A DNA stretch of 64,000 nucleotides from Papaver somniferum (GCF_003573695.1 NC_039359.1:141257112-141321111), one strand, 5' to 3'. Numbered from the stretch's first letter, positions 31,801-45,814 are shown. Notes: generated by a model not told the origin, from the letters alone. Numbers and translations: made by a program.

Positions 31801-34800
31801 ATCAGTTGAGTTATCGGCCTTAGACATTTTAATCACGGCAAGCAAGAAGGCAACACCAATGAACGTCGAGGTATATTTGAGTTGTCACCGGAGGAAGCTG
31901 CTTGTACTGACAGTTGCAGCAGGCATGGCTGAATATACTTCAACAAATAAAACTTTCCATGACAAACCCAATCAACACTCACATTCAGGATTGGAATCCG
32001 ATTTAGCCGAAAGCGTATGCAAGCGATGGAGTAACTTAGTTGCCGAGGAAGTTAAGGAAATATCAAGATGTGCTTGTCAAGTGAAGAATTTTATTGATCA
32101 TGCTGGAGCTTCGGTAAGTTAATACTGTATTCTTCAGTTATTTAAATTTGCTGTAGCCATGAGATCTGATGTCTATCAGTTAAATACTTTTTTTTTTCCT
32201 TTTTTTTTGAGAAAGTAACAACTCATAGTTATTAGAATCTTGCATAAAACCAATTTTGTACATGCGTCAGCTTTCTACATTTGGTTTGGTGTGGAGCTTC
32301 AAATCGAATGAATCTCTCAAGTATAAGTTCTTTATGTTATGGATATGCTTAAAGCAACTGTCAAACTTCTTAGTCCCATGTCTATATACTTGTCAATTGA
32401 ATTTATTGGATTTTAATTTGATTCCAGGAGGACGTCAATGTTTCTGTTAGCATAGTTGGCGATATTCAATCCTTGCTTCTAACAGTAATGTGTAACATCA
32501 TTAGCACATTTCTTTGTAAGAAATACTCTGAGTTAGCAACCGAGGATCAAATGGAGCAACTGGAGAGTCACTGGTTTGTGGATGCTGCAAATGCATTCTG
32601 CAGACTGCAACACCTAAACCAATCTGTACCTTGTAAATCTCAGGTTAGCTCTCTATGCATGTGGGGGTCTCCCCATGCATTAAAAGGAGCACTCTCGAGT
32701 TACTTACTAATCAAGCTTTCTTTCTGGCTTTGTTTTCTTTTTTCTTTTTCAGGTTGATCTTATTGTGGCAGTCCATGAATTGCTTGCTGAATATGGGCTC
32801 TGCTGTGCTGGTAAAGATAGTGAAGGAGAGGAAGGAACATTTCTTAAACTAGCAATCAAACATCTTTTGGCCTTGGATATGAAACTGAAATCAAGCTTGC
32901 ACTCTACGAATAAAGCATTGGAAACTCAATCACCAAAGAGTCCCGCGGAGAATAACCATCTGAAAACACCTATAAGTGAGTCGATTTTAAATACTTCAGC
33001 TGATACGTTAACCAGTGTAGTTGAAGTTGAAGAAGATAAACAGATGTCCACCAATAAGGAAGCGATAGAGCTAGAGGAAATGACTTGTGAAGGAGATTCT
33101 TCTCACATTAGTTCAAGTAAGGATGAACATGGAACTGTTGGTGTTGAAGGGCAAGATAGAAACCATGATGATGATGTTGAAAGTGAGGAAATTGAATTAA
33201 GAATAGAAGAAGCTCTGGACCAGAGCTTTTTCTGCTTATATGGTTTAGATCTTAAATCACCTGATTCAATGAGTGAAGATGACTTAGCTATACACAAAAA
33301 TACTAGTCGTGGTGATTATCAGACTAAAGAACAGTGTGCAGATGTCTTCCACTATTTATTACCATATGCAAAGGCTTCCTCTGTGAGTTCTACACTCATT
33401 TGTTTACTTTTATGATCTCCCTTTATTGATTCCCGTAGTTGTTAATAATCTCCTGTATTTGGGATAACCTAATGGTTGCATCTTCCGCAGAGAGCTGGTT
33501 TGATGAAAGTTCGAAAAGTATTGAGGTCTATACGGAAGCACTTCCCACAACCTCCAGAAGACATGTTACGAGAAAACTCACTAAGCAACTTCTTTGATAA
33601 TCCTGATTTATGTGAAGAAAAACTCATTGAAGAGGCTGGTTATGATGGATTTCTGGATCATGTCATGAAATTAATATTTCCGAAGGGGGTCAATCTCAAG
33701 CAAAGCAATACATCTATAGGAGGAAGGTGCAACCTTTTACTCTATCCTTCAACAATACTTACTTGTTTTTTGTTTACTAGAAGACGCCATCATCGATCTT
33801 TAAATTTATTGATTGTTGGTCTTCAATGAAAAATGTTTAATAATCAATTTGAGACTAGATTTAATTAGTTTAGATTTCTAGACACATGATTTAAATTCTC
33901 AAAATTTGTTAGTTATGAGTTGTTTAAGAATCCTGTGTGTTTAACGGGTTAAAAATATGTTGCAGCTCTGAGCCGTATGCCGAAGTTTATGGCAATCTGT
34001 ATTATATTCTAGCCCAGGCTGAAGAAATGAGTGCAACTGATAAATGGCCAGGGTTTGTGCTCACCAAGGAAGGGGAAGAGTTTATCGAACAAAATTCGAA
34101 CCTATTCAAATACGATTTGTTGTACAACCCGTTGCGCTTTGAGAGTTGGCAGAAACTTGCTAATATTTATGACGAGGTAAAATAAATTAAAAAATTTAAC
34201 TCTTGGTAATAATTTGGATATTGGTCTTGTTTTGAACATTCACATTGCGAGATTTTTCTTTCCTTTCATTCAATCAGGAGGTGGACCTGTTGCTGAATGA
34301 TGGAAGTAAGCACATAAATGTCGTGGGATGGAGGAAAAACGGTTCTCTACCTCAAAGAGTTGAAACTAGTCGAAGGAGAAGCCGCCGATGTTTACTAATG
34401 AGTTTGGCACTATCTAAGACACCAATTCAACAGGTTTTCGGACAGCTCAATAGTTACTCATTTCTTCATTTCAGTTGGTCATGTTTTGTAATTTTCAGTT
34501 TATATTAACTTATTGATAAATTTTACTTGGATTCAGAGCGAGATACATGAGTTGTTGGCATTAGTTTACTATGATGGTATTCAAAATGTTGTACCAATTT
34601 ATGATCAACGATTCATTCTACCCACCAAGGATGAATCATGGATAACATTCTGTCAAAATTCGATGAGCCATTTTGAGAAAGCTTTCTCCAACAAGTAATT
34701 CATGTGCCCTTGTTCTCTTTCGTTAAAATGATCCAGGTTTTATCTTTCATTCTTTATTTAAACTTTGATGTTAAAATGTCAGTGTATTTCAGCTTTCTTT

Positions 34801-37630
34801 TGTAACTGCAGGCCAGACTGGTCTCATGCATTCTACCTGGGAAAGCTTTGTGTAAAGCTAGGATATCCATATGAGAAGGCATTTTCATACTATGAAAAAG
34901 CTATCAATTTGAATCCATCCGCTGTAGATCCTTTCTACAGGATGCACACATCACGTTTGAAATTACTACATACATGTGGTAAGCACAATTTGGAGGCTCT
35001 CAAGGTTAGTTCTCAGTGAATTTTCTCTTTCTAATTTGATCCACTCTGCAGTCTGCATCGGCTTCCTCAGGAATTTGTTAATAAATGACGTTCTCAATCT
35101 TCAGGTTGTTGCTGCATATTCATTTAATCAATCTACAAAGGAGACTGCCATGAATTTGATTGATCAAACTGTTTCTAGTAGTCCAAATTTTGAAGGAAAC
35201 AGTAATAAAACAAAACCTGAGGGTCTAACAAACGTGGTTCAGTTGGATGAGGCCTGGCACGTGCTTTATAGTGATTGTCTTTCAGCCATTGAAGTTTGTG
35301 TCGAAGGGGAACTTAAACATTTTCACAAGGCAAGATACACACTCGCTCAGGGATGGTATCGTAAGGGTGAGAGTGGGGACATAGAGAGGGCAAAGGATGA
35401 ACTTTCTTTTTGTTTTAAGTCATCACGGTCCTCCTTCACAATTAACATGTGGGAGATGGATGGAATGGTCAGGAAGGGAAGGTATGAAATTTCCTCTAGT
35501 TTTTCTTTTATTTTCCGAGAAAATTCAGTAATTTTCTATATTTTGGGGACTTTCCCTTTTATGTGGATGGGACCTTTCAGGTTTCTGTCCTTAAACTTCT
35601 TTCCTTCCATGGATATTCATTTCTAGTTCATAACATTGCCGTGAAAGTACTTTTTTCACTGTCCTACCAATGAGGTTTAATGTTGCTGTACTTTCTGTGA
35701 GTTTCAGGCGCAAAACTCCAGGTCTAACTGGTAACAAGAAAGCCCTAGAAGTTAACTTGCCAGAAAGTTCTAGGAAATTTATTACATGTATTCGCAAGTA
35801 TACTCTATGCTATCTGAAACTGCTACACGAGAGTGGTGACATCTTTACTCTCGAACGGGCCTACATTTCTCTCCGTGCTGATAAGAGGGTAAATTAACGA
35901 GTTGGAACTCTGTCAATTTATTACTTAACCCATGACTGAATAGAGAGCCTTACTTGAACAATTTAATATTTCTTTGCAGTTCAGCTTATGCCTTGAAGAT
36001 CTTGTTCCAGTAGCTCTAGGTAGATACATTCAGTCTCTAGTTTCATCCATACAACAACCTGAGAACCTTGCTTCTGCTGATGTCAGCAGCTCTCCCGAGC
36101 ATTGGCTTGAGAAACTGTTCAACTTGTTCATGGATCAAGGAAACTTATGGGCAGATATAAGCAGTTTACCCGAGATTAAGAGGCCAGAGTTATCAGAGAG
36201 CAGCTTCTATGGGTAAGTCATGGATCCACTTCTCTTGTAATTTATGTGTATGTAGCTTGTGCTGAAATATGACGCATTTGGCTTCATCTTGATGCCCGAT
36301 CTTGAACTGGGTACTTTGATCCAAACTGGTACCTTTATGCAAGCCTAATATGCTAGATGGTCATGGTGGTCTCATCTACTTTTATCATGCTTTTTAATTT
36401 CCTCTTCTATTGAGGCTGTATACAAATACATCCATCTAAGATGGTTCATTTCTTGCCACAGATATCTCCATCGATATATCCAGTCATTGGAAAGAGATGG
36501 CAAGTTAGATACGCTTGAAGCAATAAATGAGAAAATCAGGAAGCGTTTTAAGAATCCAAAATTGTCAAATAGTAATTGCGCTAAAGTATGCAGACATGCA
36601 TCTGTGGCGTGGTACCGCTCCATTGTTCTAAGCTTGTCCATGATCACGTCTTCACGTTCTGAGGTCTCGAGCGGGACCCTGACTTCTAATTTGTTGGGCC
36701 CAGGTTCGGAAAATCGCCCACTACTTTGTGTTGATCTCCAGGAGAATGAGTTGTGGGCTTCATCCTTTGAGGATCCTGCACATCTGAAGAGTCTTGAAAC
36801 AAAGTGGAGCCATGAGTTATCCAAAATCAAGGGCATAGTCATCAAGCAAGTGTCTGAGGAGTCAACTGATTCTGCTAATTCGTTACTTCGATCTGCTTAC
36901 AACTTCTATAAGGAGAGTTCGTGTGGAACTCTTCCTCCAGCTATCAACCTATACACAGTTCTATCATCACTCTTAGCACCAGATGAACCATTTAAACCTG
37001 GGACAGATGGAGTTGATGTAATTGATTTGAGCATCCCCAGGAAGCTTCTTTTGTGGGCGTACACGCTGGTGCATGGTAGTTACACTAACATTTTAGCCGT
37101 GGTAAAGCATTGTGAAGAAAATGCAAAGGTACATGGTTTATCACTGTTCTCTAAAATTCAAGCTAGTTGTTTGATAACATTTATGCTAGAATTATTTAGA
37201 ATGATATATGAATTTCTTTTCCCCCCATTAAGACATGTAAGACATACTTTAGAACACAAGATTAACATAGTGAAGAAATGAATTTCTGTTACATAAACTG
37301 CAGTTAAAGATGAAGAAAGGAGGTGGTTCATCAGTTGCTTCACATACAACCCCGTCTACTTTAATGGCTGCGCATTCAGAAAGAGGTGGTGGCGGGAAGG
37401 AGAAAGTGACCCATGATGGAGGTGGTGACACTGAAGAAAACCCGTTAACCAAGGCTGCATCTTCTCTTACTTCGCCTGAAGCAGATAGTGCGCGCACCTT
37501 AAATCCAACTTCTTCTCTCAGTGAGACTCAAAAAACTTCGACCGCTCCTCAAACTCAACACTCCACCAACAGTACTACAGAAATCAACTTTTCAGATGCA
37601 AACGAGGGAGGTCAAAATTGCAAAAACTAA
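28868..37630 (+). CDS. CABIN1: Plant CABIN1 homologue (calcineurin-binding protein 1-like TPR protein)
   Basis: Eighteen coding exons: 28868-28870, 28982-29056, 29417-29536, 29635-29675, 29775-29986, 30090-32113, 32428-32643, 32753-33382, 33491-33726, 33966-34176, 34278-34433, 34537-34694, 34812-35004, 35105-35481, 35708-35888, 35980-36212, 36462-37128, 37304-37630. All phases agree and give 2019 residues. The first exon holds only the ATG. The family assignment rests on [20 protein letters not shown] at the N-terminus, TPR-like helices in exons 3-5 (residues about 25-150; [34 protein letters not shown]), and [20 protein letters not shown] and [20 protein letters not shown] in the second half. 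Exon 6 is long, with a charged linker ([19 protein letters not shown], likely basic nuclear signal). Exon 8 ends in an acidic stretch. In animals and plants CABIN1 is a subunit of the HIRA complex that deposits histone H3.3 in chromatin. The family fit is strong; the exact C-terminal exon is less certain. All splice sites are GT-AG except intron 2 (GC-AG). Confidence 0.93.
29057..29062 (+). promoter_or_regulatory. GC splice donor of intron 2
   Basis: Exon 2 ends in CTCAG and the intron opens with GCAAGC instead of GT; the acceptor is TTTAG at 29412-29416. The reading frame requires this border (Gln then Glu-Phe-His). The dead copy at 3435 has the same GCAAGC, so the rare donor predates the duplication. 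Confidence 0.88.
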
Positions 37631-38277
37631 CTTAGGCCAACTTTTCATGTATATTTAATGTCTGGCTTGTCTCTTCTGTAATGTCTGGCTTGTCTCTTCT
37701 GCAACTTCTGTTGGATTATTAAGAAATTCTTGTTATTTGATTATTGAGCTTTATGCAGTCAAGTGTTTGTACAGTTGTATGCGCCATTGGTTTAGTAGCA
37801 AATTTCTTTGTTAAGTGCTTCAATCCATGAATAACGGTTGACAATCATTCATAATAGCAGGGATGGAACCAGCTTTCTACCTTTGGCAGGGTTCGACTGT
37901 CATTGATTATGCGAAGGCCGCGGCAAATCTTTTTTAAGCGAGTCTCATAATTTGTGGGCAAATATTATGGCATACTTGATCATGTCAAAGCTGCAAAGTT
38001 TTCCAAATTTGATTGTAGTTAGGGATCAAGCAACAGGTAAGTACTGCAATTAGAGCAAGTCCCGATGGAGGTTGTGCTGTTGCTCATGGTGGCATTGTTC
38101 GTGTATATGATAGGATGCTTGAGGAACATCCTCCATTAAATCTTGATTACCAAGTAGTTAAAGATATTGAGTGGATTGATTCAGATAATATGGTGGTAAG
38201 TGTTTGCCAAGGCCAGAACTTCTAGGAAGGAACTAGGAGGAATTATCAATAAGGGAATTGATTTGTCTATAAAATAG
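37631..38277. other. 3' flank of the CABIN1-like gene with a short tandem repeat
   Basis: Directly after the stop (37628-37630) a 23-bp unit containing TGTCTGGCTTGTCTCTTCTG is repeated twice (about 37658-37702), probably in the 3' untranslated region. A stretch at 38066-38195 reads GGCAVAHGGIVRVYDRMLEE on the plus strand and ends in a GT donor-like sequence; I do not recognise it and treat it as a possible gene fragment. No polyadenylation signal was clear. Confidence 0.45.
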
Positions 38278-38520
38278 TTGATAAAGGAAATGGGATCGGA
38301 GAAAGAAAATCGGAAATGTTATTTGGCTCCCTATTCTCCACCTCCTTATTCACCTCCCTATAATCTAAGCCTCACATCTATATCGAGATTCACATTCAGG
38401 TTAGGTGAAAGAAAATTAAGGTTTATGGAAAGAAAAAAAGGTATAAAAGCAGGTTATATGGCTGGCCCACCATTTATCAGACGTAAAGATATTCCACATC
38501 AACAATTCAGAAATGATTGA

Positions 38521-38915
38521 TATCCCGCGGTTAAATCCCGCGGGTCATGCCGCATCAGTGAGAGTGGGAGAGAGGGGGTGGGACCCACACTTAACCCACC
38601 CCTGCTAAACCGCCGGGTCACACAGGACCCCCTTTTTCTGTCTCTTGCGGTACATACTGCGGGATCCAACCCGCGGTGTGTGTATCACTTCCCTCAACAA
38701 TTTTGGCTTTGTGACTTTGTCAAATATACATAAATCAGCTTTGCTACACACACCGCGGTGTGTGTATTTCATCGAAAATCACACACCGCGTGAGAGAAAG
38801 CCCCTGGGACCCACAAGAGAATTATAGGGGTGTTGTTTTTTATTCAATGTGGGACCCACTCCAATTGTGTCACTCGGTGTGATTCACGGGATTTCAATCC
38901 CGATGAATCTATACT
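38521..38915. mobile_element. Probable small GC-rich transposon (MITE-like), ends uncertain
   Basis: Unlike the surrounding DNA the segment is GC-rich, with repeated TCCCGCGG, CCGCGGTGTGTG and GGGACCCAC motifs. An ACACACCGCGGTGTGTG palindrome lies near 38750-38766 and a GGGATTTCAATCCC palindrome near the right end (about 38888). Terminal inverted repeats could not be matched confidently, and no target duplication was found. There is no coding capacity. Confidence 0.5.
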
Positions 38916-39191
38916 TTCCCTACATAAATATATCTTCTATGAGCCCATTGTTTACATGGAAAACAAGATGCAAACACAGTTGAGGAATAAATCCTGGCTA
39001 ATGATGGAAAGAACCTCCGTCTTTTTTCTCTATAACTCTGGCTAATGATGTAGTTTTTCTCTAATATTTAATAAATCCTTTCTTTTGTTGAACAAAAAAA
39101 CACAGTCGAGGTATATCCATGAGTTATAAGAATATAGTCTTAACTTTTTTCTTAAGTGACTCTCTGACCTGTGAGAAATATGTCTGGCCGC

Positions 39192-40640
39192 TTAATAAGA
39201 GTAGTCATACGCATTCCCCATATTGGAATTTACAAGTTTTAGTTTCCTAATTTCATCATGACAACTATCAAGATTATTGATAAGTTTAAACACACGTTTC
39301 TTTCCAAAATTGAGAGAAAGTTCAGATTTTTCAAGTCTCTTATTCAACTCTTTCTTGTCGCTGAGATAACTTAAACTTATTTGATTGAGTAAAGATTTTA
39401 TCCGTTCAAGTTCAGATTCCAAGAACTGAATCTTTCTACCTTGGAAAAAAAGTTTTGTGAAAAGATTTCAGAGTTGAACTCATCCTGTGTATCTAATATT
39501 GACCATGTATCGGGATTCTAGTTTTCAGCAATGGTGGCATAATATTCTGTCTTACAATTTTGATCGTTCTCGTCAGGAAAATAGTCAAGAGTTTCATATA
39601 TGCATTTTTCTTTCAACGCATCCTTATTAGGACAGTCTGGAGAAATATGACCAAAAGCCTGGAAACTCGTAGCATTGAGGAATATCATCATCATCATTCC
39701 ATGTATCCTTCTTTTTAGTGACAAGTTGTTGATTCCTAGAGAGTACAGGGCGATCCCTCTTTCAAAGTCTTCATAGTTTTCTAAATTGTCGAGTAAGGAG
39801 ATATAAATGATGATTTAATTCATCTTCCTTTTCATCATTTAGATCCGCTTTATCGTTGTAATTTTCAGGACTTGAAGTCAATGGACTTGAAATGTCTTTG
39901 AATGTCATGCATGTGTCTTTTTCTCTGTTAGACAAAAACTCACGATCAAATATATTTGGTTTCCCAACAAGTGTACTTCTTGATAAGTATGAAAGATCTT
40001 TGGCTTCAATGATGTCATGTTTCTTAGACTCGTATCCTGATGGTAACGATAAGAGAATCTTGTATACTATATCTTTTTCAGAAATAGTTTTGCCCAGCAA
40101 GAAAGATGCATTCACAATCTCAGATAGTTTGAAGTGAAATTCCTCAAACATATCATTATCATCCATACGAAAGTTTTCCCAACATAAGTGATAGTTTGAA
40201 GTCTAGCTTCCTTTTCTGAAGAGAGTTACCTTCAAACACAATCTTAAGATTATCCCATGATGCTTTAGAGGTTTCACATGTATAAACATGATGCTGAAGA
40301 TCTCGGCTTACTGCGTGTATAATAGCATTTAGGCCATACGAATTCTGCTTGGAGAGAGTATTTTCATCAGTGTAGTACGAAGCTAAGCTTTTAAACTCAG
40401 TTTCAAAATTTGCCACTTTTGGATGTTCGTATCCATCAACGACTCATACCCAGTATTGAAATCGTGCGATTGAAGAATATATTTCATAGCATACTTTCAT
40501 CATAGATAGTTGGTACCATCAAATTTTGGCGGTACGTTAACTGACCTCGATTCATGTAAACCTGACTTTATTGTCTTATAGGTTAGATAACACCAAATAC
40601 ATATTATTATATCTTTACGTGTTTGCCTAAGATAGAGTCC
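39192..40640 (-). pseudogene. Copia-like gag fragment (older element)
   Basis: Read on the minus strand, the part from 40550 to 40440 matches the N-terminus of the gag in the complete element (40808-49653). Next come SKQNSYGLNAIIHAVSRDLQ and SKASWDNLKIVFEGN (40159-40416), then MDDNDMFEEFHFKLSEIVNA (39771-40166), a degenerate zinc knuckle near 39640-39690 (GHISPDCPNK, first Cys pair lost) and a coiled-coil stretch (39192-39422). This is a UBN2-type gag of Ty1/copia, with frameshifts. A leader shared with 52440-52490 (ATTGTCTTATAGGTT) lies at 40573-40590, so this fragment is related to the old LTR remains on the other side of the young element. Confidence 0.8.
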
Positions 40641-40807
40641 ACTATCTTAAGTCGTTTCCCACGTTGTGAAGACTTCTAGCACTCGAATACTTTGGATCGT
40701 ATTCTGAAAAAGTAAAGGACTAATCCTTTTCGATAACCGCTCTATCTATCTCAAGAACTTATCAGAGATGTTTGTTGAGTTATACAAAGGCTCTTCCATT
40801 AAAAGGT

Positions 40808-43126
40808 TGAAAAAGCGGGGGTCTAACAACACCACCCAATATTTCGCTTAGCAATCTGTATGGACTAACTCCGAAATACTTTGCTAGAGAATCAACTAGA
40901 CAGTCAGACTCAATCTAGATAAAAGTATCTCAAGGAGTTAATATCTCTCTCTTGATTTGATTTTTACTCAAGATAAAATAAATAGAGAGTATTTATCAAA
41001 TACAAGGAATAACTTGGACGGTACCAAAGACCAATGTCCAAGGATCAGTCAATATCAATCAACAACCAAAGGTTGGATTTCCAATTGATGATCACGAACG
41101 CACAACCTGTATTATTTCAATTATATAAAATATAATGCGGAAAAGAAATAACACAGACACCAGAAGTTTTGTTAACGAGGAAATTGCAAATGCAGAAAAA
41201 CCCCGGGACCTAGTCCAGATTGAATACACACGATATTAAGCCGCTACAGACACTAACCTACTCCAAGCTTACTTCGGACTGGACTATAGTTGATCCCAAT
41301 CAATCTCCCACTGATCCAAGGTACAATTGTACTCCTACGCCTCTGATCCCAGCAGGATACTGTGCACTCGATTCCCTTAGATGATCTCACCAACTACCAA
41401 GAGTTGCTGCAACCCAAAATCGCAGACTTGATAATAAACAAATCTGTCTCACACAGAAAAGTCTATCAAAGGATAAATCTGTCTCCCACAGATAAACCCT
41501 AGGTTTTGTTCCGTCTTAAGATATGAAATCAATGTGAACAGGAACCAATTGATAACCCGGTCTTATATTCCCGAAGAACAACCTAGATTAATCAATCACC
41601 TCTCTACAATCCTTCCCGACTGCACAAGCGGTTTGTCGAGGAATCACAAACAGTGAGACGAAGATGTTTGTGACTTTTTTACCTTGCCTATCGGGGAACT
41701 CTCACGATCTCAAGCCAATCAAAGATTGTACTCGTACGATAGAAGATGCAAGATCAAATCACACAACTAAAATAAAAGTAGTATCGGTCTGACTTCACAA
41801 TCCCAATGAAGTCTTTAAGTCGTTAACCTGGTTTTAGAGAAGAAAACCAAAGGTTAAAGGAGAATCGAATCTAGCGAGCGCACTAGTATCACACAGACGT
41901 GTGGGGATTAGTTTTTCAAAATGATAGATGTCTCCTTTATATAGTCTTCAAATCAGGGTTTTTCCTTAGTTACAAAGCAATCAATAGTCACCGTTAGATG
42001 AAAGCCTGATTTAGATTCAAGCTAATATTTCTCAACCATTAGATCGAAAACTTAGCTTGTCACACACACTTGGGTAGACGTTTACCGGGTTTGTGAAAAC
42101 CATGCCCAAACGTGTATGTGTATGTTGGTTCAACATAGTAACCCAAAAGGTTAACCATATGGGCATTTCATATTAACCTTGTTCTTCTTCACCATAACTA
42201 GTTCAATTTACTCAAATGAACTAGTTAAAGAGTTGTTCAATTGACTTAAATGAACTAGTTAAAGAGTTGTTCAATTGCTATGAGATCTTATTTAACTACA
42301 CAAGACACAATTGAAACAAAGATGATTCGATTCGATTGAATCGGCTCATTAACTTTATAGCCACGGTTTGCATAAAGCATTCCTTAATAATTTAAGTTTC
42401 ATGTTCAGAGAAAATCTTTAGATAATAACCACTTAAGCTCACAAACAAGTTCGCGGACTTAAGACAACCGGTGGAGTTTTCCAAACTCAGCAGAAAATCT
42501 CGGCAAAGAGACTTTCGCCAATTTGCGGACTTACACGCAAACGAGTTTTTGGAAAATCCCAACAGAAATTCTCGGTACAAGAACTTACGTCAGTTCGCGG
42601 ACTGGTTTCACGGACTTGGCAAAGCCAATTCCTCCGGTTTCTCTCAATCAACAAAGTTCGAAAACTTCGGATTAAGGAATACATGGTTATGTAATGTAAA
42701 CTCTCATTCCAATCATTTGAAGATAAACTTGATCAAAGCGAAACGCTTTACCAACACATGATTTCGAGATATAGATAGGCGAGATATACTCGGCTCGAAA
42801 TATAAAATGTGTATGATCCAGTCTATATAACATATGAGTTTTGTCTCATAAGAAGTAGGAGATAGAATAGATAGACTTTTGAGAGATAGATAAGTTCAAG
42901 TCTCCACGTACGTTTTTGTTGATGAAGTTCCACGGTTTCTTGAGTAGATCTTCGTCGTTGTATGATGAATCGCCATGAAGTCCTTGAGCTCAACTACACT
43001 TTTCTATCCTAGTCCGAGACTTAGCTATGTAGGATAAAAATCAAGACTCATAGTTTTGATCACTAACATTGACAAACATGCTTGAGATAGCAACGCATGC
43101 GAGGTCGACCGAGCTATGCTCTAACA
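40808..43126 (-). repeat. 3' LTR of the complete gag-only element
   Basis: This 2319-bp LTR matches 47220-49653 throughout by eye, with scattered substitutions. It lacks about 115 bp present in the right LTR between about 49142 and 49242 and a shorter segment near 48948-48958. It starts TGAAAAAGCG and ends CTCTAACA. It lies next to the polypurine tract on the inner side. Confidence 0.95.
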
Positions 43127-45060
43127 ATCTCCCCCTTTGTCAATTTTAGTGACAAAACTATTAATACATATGGAATACAAAAAAGATAAACTTTAGTGGC
43201 TCCTATTCCATAGTCTAATCTTCTACGTTCCCTGAAATCTTCGTCCTTCCAAGTACTCCTATGATCCCAAAGGTTATAAGTTTAGCATCACTGTTGTTGA
43301 AGATCCGTAGCTATAACAATAAGAGAAATCGAGATTCTCGATCATTATTATACAATGTCATAGTATTATTATGTAATATTAAAGTCCAATTATATCACGA
43401 CTTTAACAATAATACTATGGTGATATGTATCACTCCCCCTTAGTCAATACTCCATCTCGATTATGGAAACCACTCCCCCTTACACAATGATCCAAAAACC
43501 ATATGTATTTGTAGTGTGAACTACAATATTTCTCCCCCTTTTCGTCAATAAAATTGGCAAAGGTACAAGAACGGGATCACAATGAAATTTCCACAAGAGA
43601 CATTTCATAGACTAAAAGAAAAATACATACCAAATTAATTTAGATGAAATCATAAAGTCGAAGCTAAATGCATTCATCAAGAAGTTTTAAGATACAAGAT
43701 AACCCCTATAAAATTCCACAGCCGCACACCCCGCAAGATATTACCATTAAGCATAAGTTCAAAAGAACTCTCCCCCATTTGATGTCATTCCCGAAAGAAC
43801 AACAAGAGCGACCTTAATTTCGAAAGAAAAGAAGGATTTTTTTTTTTAAAGTGAACACCAAAAACCATAGAAATGATTTTCTATATCCAAAACTCAACCA
43901 AATTAATCACAAGAAAACCCATGATTAATTTAATTGGAATACACAACTAAATCAAACCACAAAAAGTGATCAATTTAATTGAAGGTGCTCAACATAAGAA
44001 AACTCACGGAGCTACGACTAAGGTAATCATACGGAGAAGACTAACTTAATCGTTCACATACTCAACATAAGGAAAAACCTTACGGAATATACGACTACAT
44101 TAACCAATAGAACATGATTTGTATAGCCGTTCATATACTCAACACAAGAACTTGTGGAATATATGAAAACTCAACTAGACTAATTACAAGAGAACTTATA
44201 ATTAATCTAATTGGAATACAAACAACCAAACTAATCACAAAAGTAATCAATTTAATTGTCAAAGGATTTCCTCGACAAAAGAATACTTTCGGAGAAAATA
44301 ACTAAATAACCAACCAAGATGATTAATTCAGTTCATAATGCTCAACATATAACATCTTATGGAACAACCAACAAAGCCAATAAGAATAATCGACTTAGTT
44401 GTATCGTGCTCAACATAAGACACACAATGGAGCCTTCACGGTAAAACATAACAAAATGGATCAATGAAGATCAATACCGTGGATAACATACAAGGATCTA
44501 TTCTATTTTCCATCATAACGACATAATAGACTTTATCCTTGTCAAACAAAAGATTTTTATCCTATTTTCCATCAAATACATGACTGCAGAGGCATAAATT
44601 TTGTAATTGTCAAAAGTCCATTCGTCCTTTCATTAATACGAATACCAATTCATGAACGACTTTACTTTTGACAGCATATGGGACCTTCAAGTTCACGGAC
44701 GCAAACAATACATATCCCATAATCAAATTGCAATATCACAAAATCATAAAGATTAATACTGCAATAACATCATCCTCCAAATATTTTTAGAATTTAAAAA
44801 ACCAATAAACCTAAAAAATAACATAAGAAGATGAAAACAAAAATAGCTATGTGTAGTCACAATCATCGCTATTAAAAACAATAGTTATTCTTCAAACTAA
44901 ACCAAAAAGAAGATATACTAGGCAACAATTCCTTTGAGAAATTATTTATCATTCCCGAACTCCTTGTTATCGACAACCATAGGGACATAAGGTTCACGGA
45001 GATAAGTGTCAATACCCACGAACTGTCTTGGCTGAAGAGGTCGAATTATGGTCATCTGAA
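43127..45060 (-). other. Long non-coding 3' part of the gag-only element
   Basis: I see no open frame of significance. Between about 43980 and 44420 there are degenerate tandem units containing CTCAACATAAG, a GGAA-T/CTTACGGAATATACGACT segment and AATCAATTTAATTG. The repeat character is common in the long spacer of large Copia elements. The polypurine tract is at the left edge (43127-43138). Confidence 0.65.
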
Positions 45061-45071
45061 TTTCCAAAGAT

Positions 45072-45281
45072 TTAGACACACGTCTTTATTTCATAAATCT
45101 CCCTTCTTATTTCCTTTAACTCATCAAGAACATCGGAAAACTTCTGAGAGTTAGAAGGAACAACCCTGGGTTTTCTTGTATTCCTTCTTTTTCTTTTCAG
45201 GGACTTAGAAACAGGAGATTTTTCTTTTTCCTTGATTGAAGACTTAACAAACATGTTGACATCCTTTCCATCTGACGACAT
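45072..45281 (-). CDS. Small basic ORF in the gag-only element
   Basis: The frame from ATG at 45281 gives 69 residues; a longer upstream frame starts at 45419. It contains KSLKRKRRNTRKP, a strong nuclear-targeting-like basic stretch, and a C-terminal Glu/Lys/Ile heptad-like segment (SDVLDELKEIRREIYEIKTC). I do not recognise it as protease, integrase or reverse transcriptase. It may be an accessory retrotransposon protein or an untranslated remnant. Conservation in other copies of the family would decide. Confidence 0.4.
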   Translation of the reverse strand: MSSDGKDVNMFVKSSIKEKEKSPVSKSLKRKRRNTRKPRVVPSNSQKFSDVLDELKEIRREIYEIKTCV

Positions 45282-45814
45282 AGTGCTTTTGAGAACAGTT
45301 ATAAACAACTGGATTTGTGTGATCGAATCACTTAACTCAACAAGCAGTCTTATATAGGATGTCAAGAGGAAAAAGGAATGTAGGGTTCGAAACCTATTGA
45401 CAGGTTCGTATACGCCCAACTCTAAAACCTTATAAAGAGTAGAATTGTCGATAATAACCCTTTATTTTATTTGATAGAAAAAAAATAACAAAACTAAGAA
45501 AAGAAGGAAAAACTCTTCTGAAGCCTGGATCAACACTCAATCTTGTCTCTTTTCGAACAGGCAAATGAGACAAGATTTTCCCACCAACACAATCAAGTTA
45601 TGTTGCGATGAACAACGATTTGTCCATCTTTTTACTGATGGGAGGAATCCTCTGATCTTTGTCTATCAAAACGATTTGACCATATTTTATTTTCAAATGG
45701 TCTTATTCTGTCCTTGGAAACCAACTTCTTATACGAAGATAAGATCCTACATACCTCGACGGTCTTCTGAGCAAGTTTCAGCTTCCTTGATAGTCGATCT
45801 TCTCTTCGTTGAAG

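Noticed and set aside
38278..38520. 80-codon plus-strand frame downstream of CABIN1
   Set aside because: The Pro/Ser/Tyr-rich start and Lys/Arg-rich end show no recognisable domain; no splice or homology support, so I did not call it a gene.
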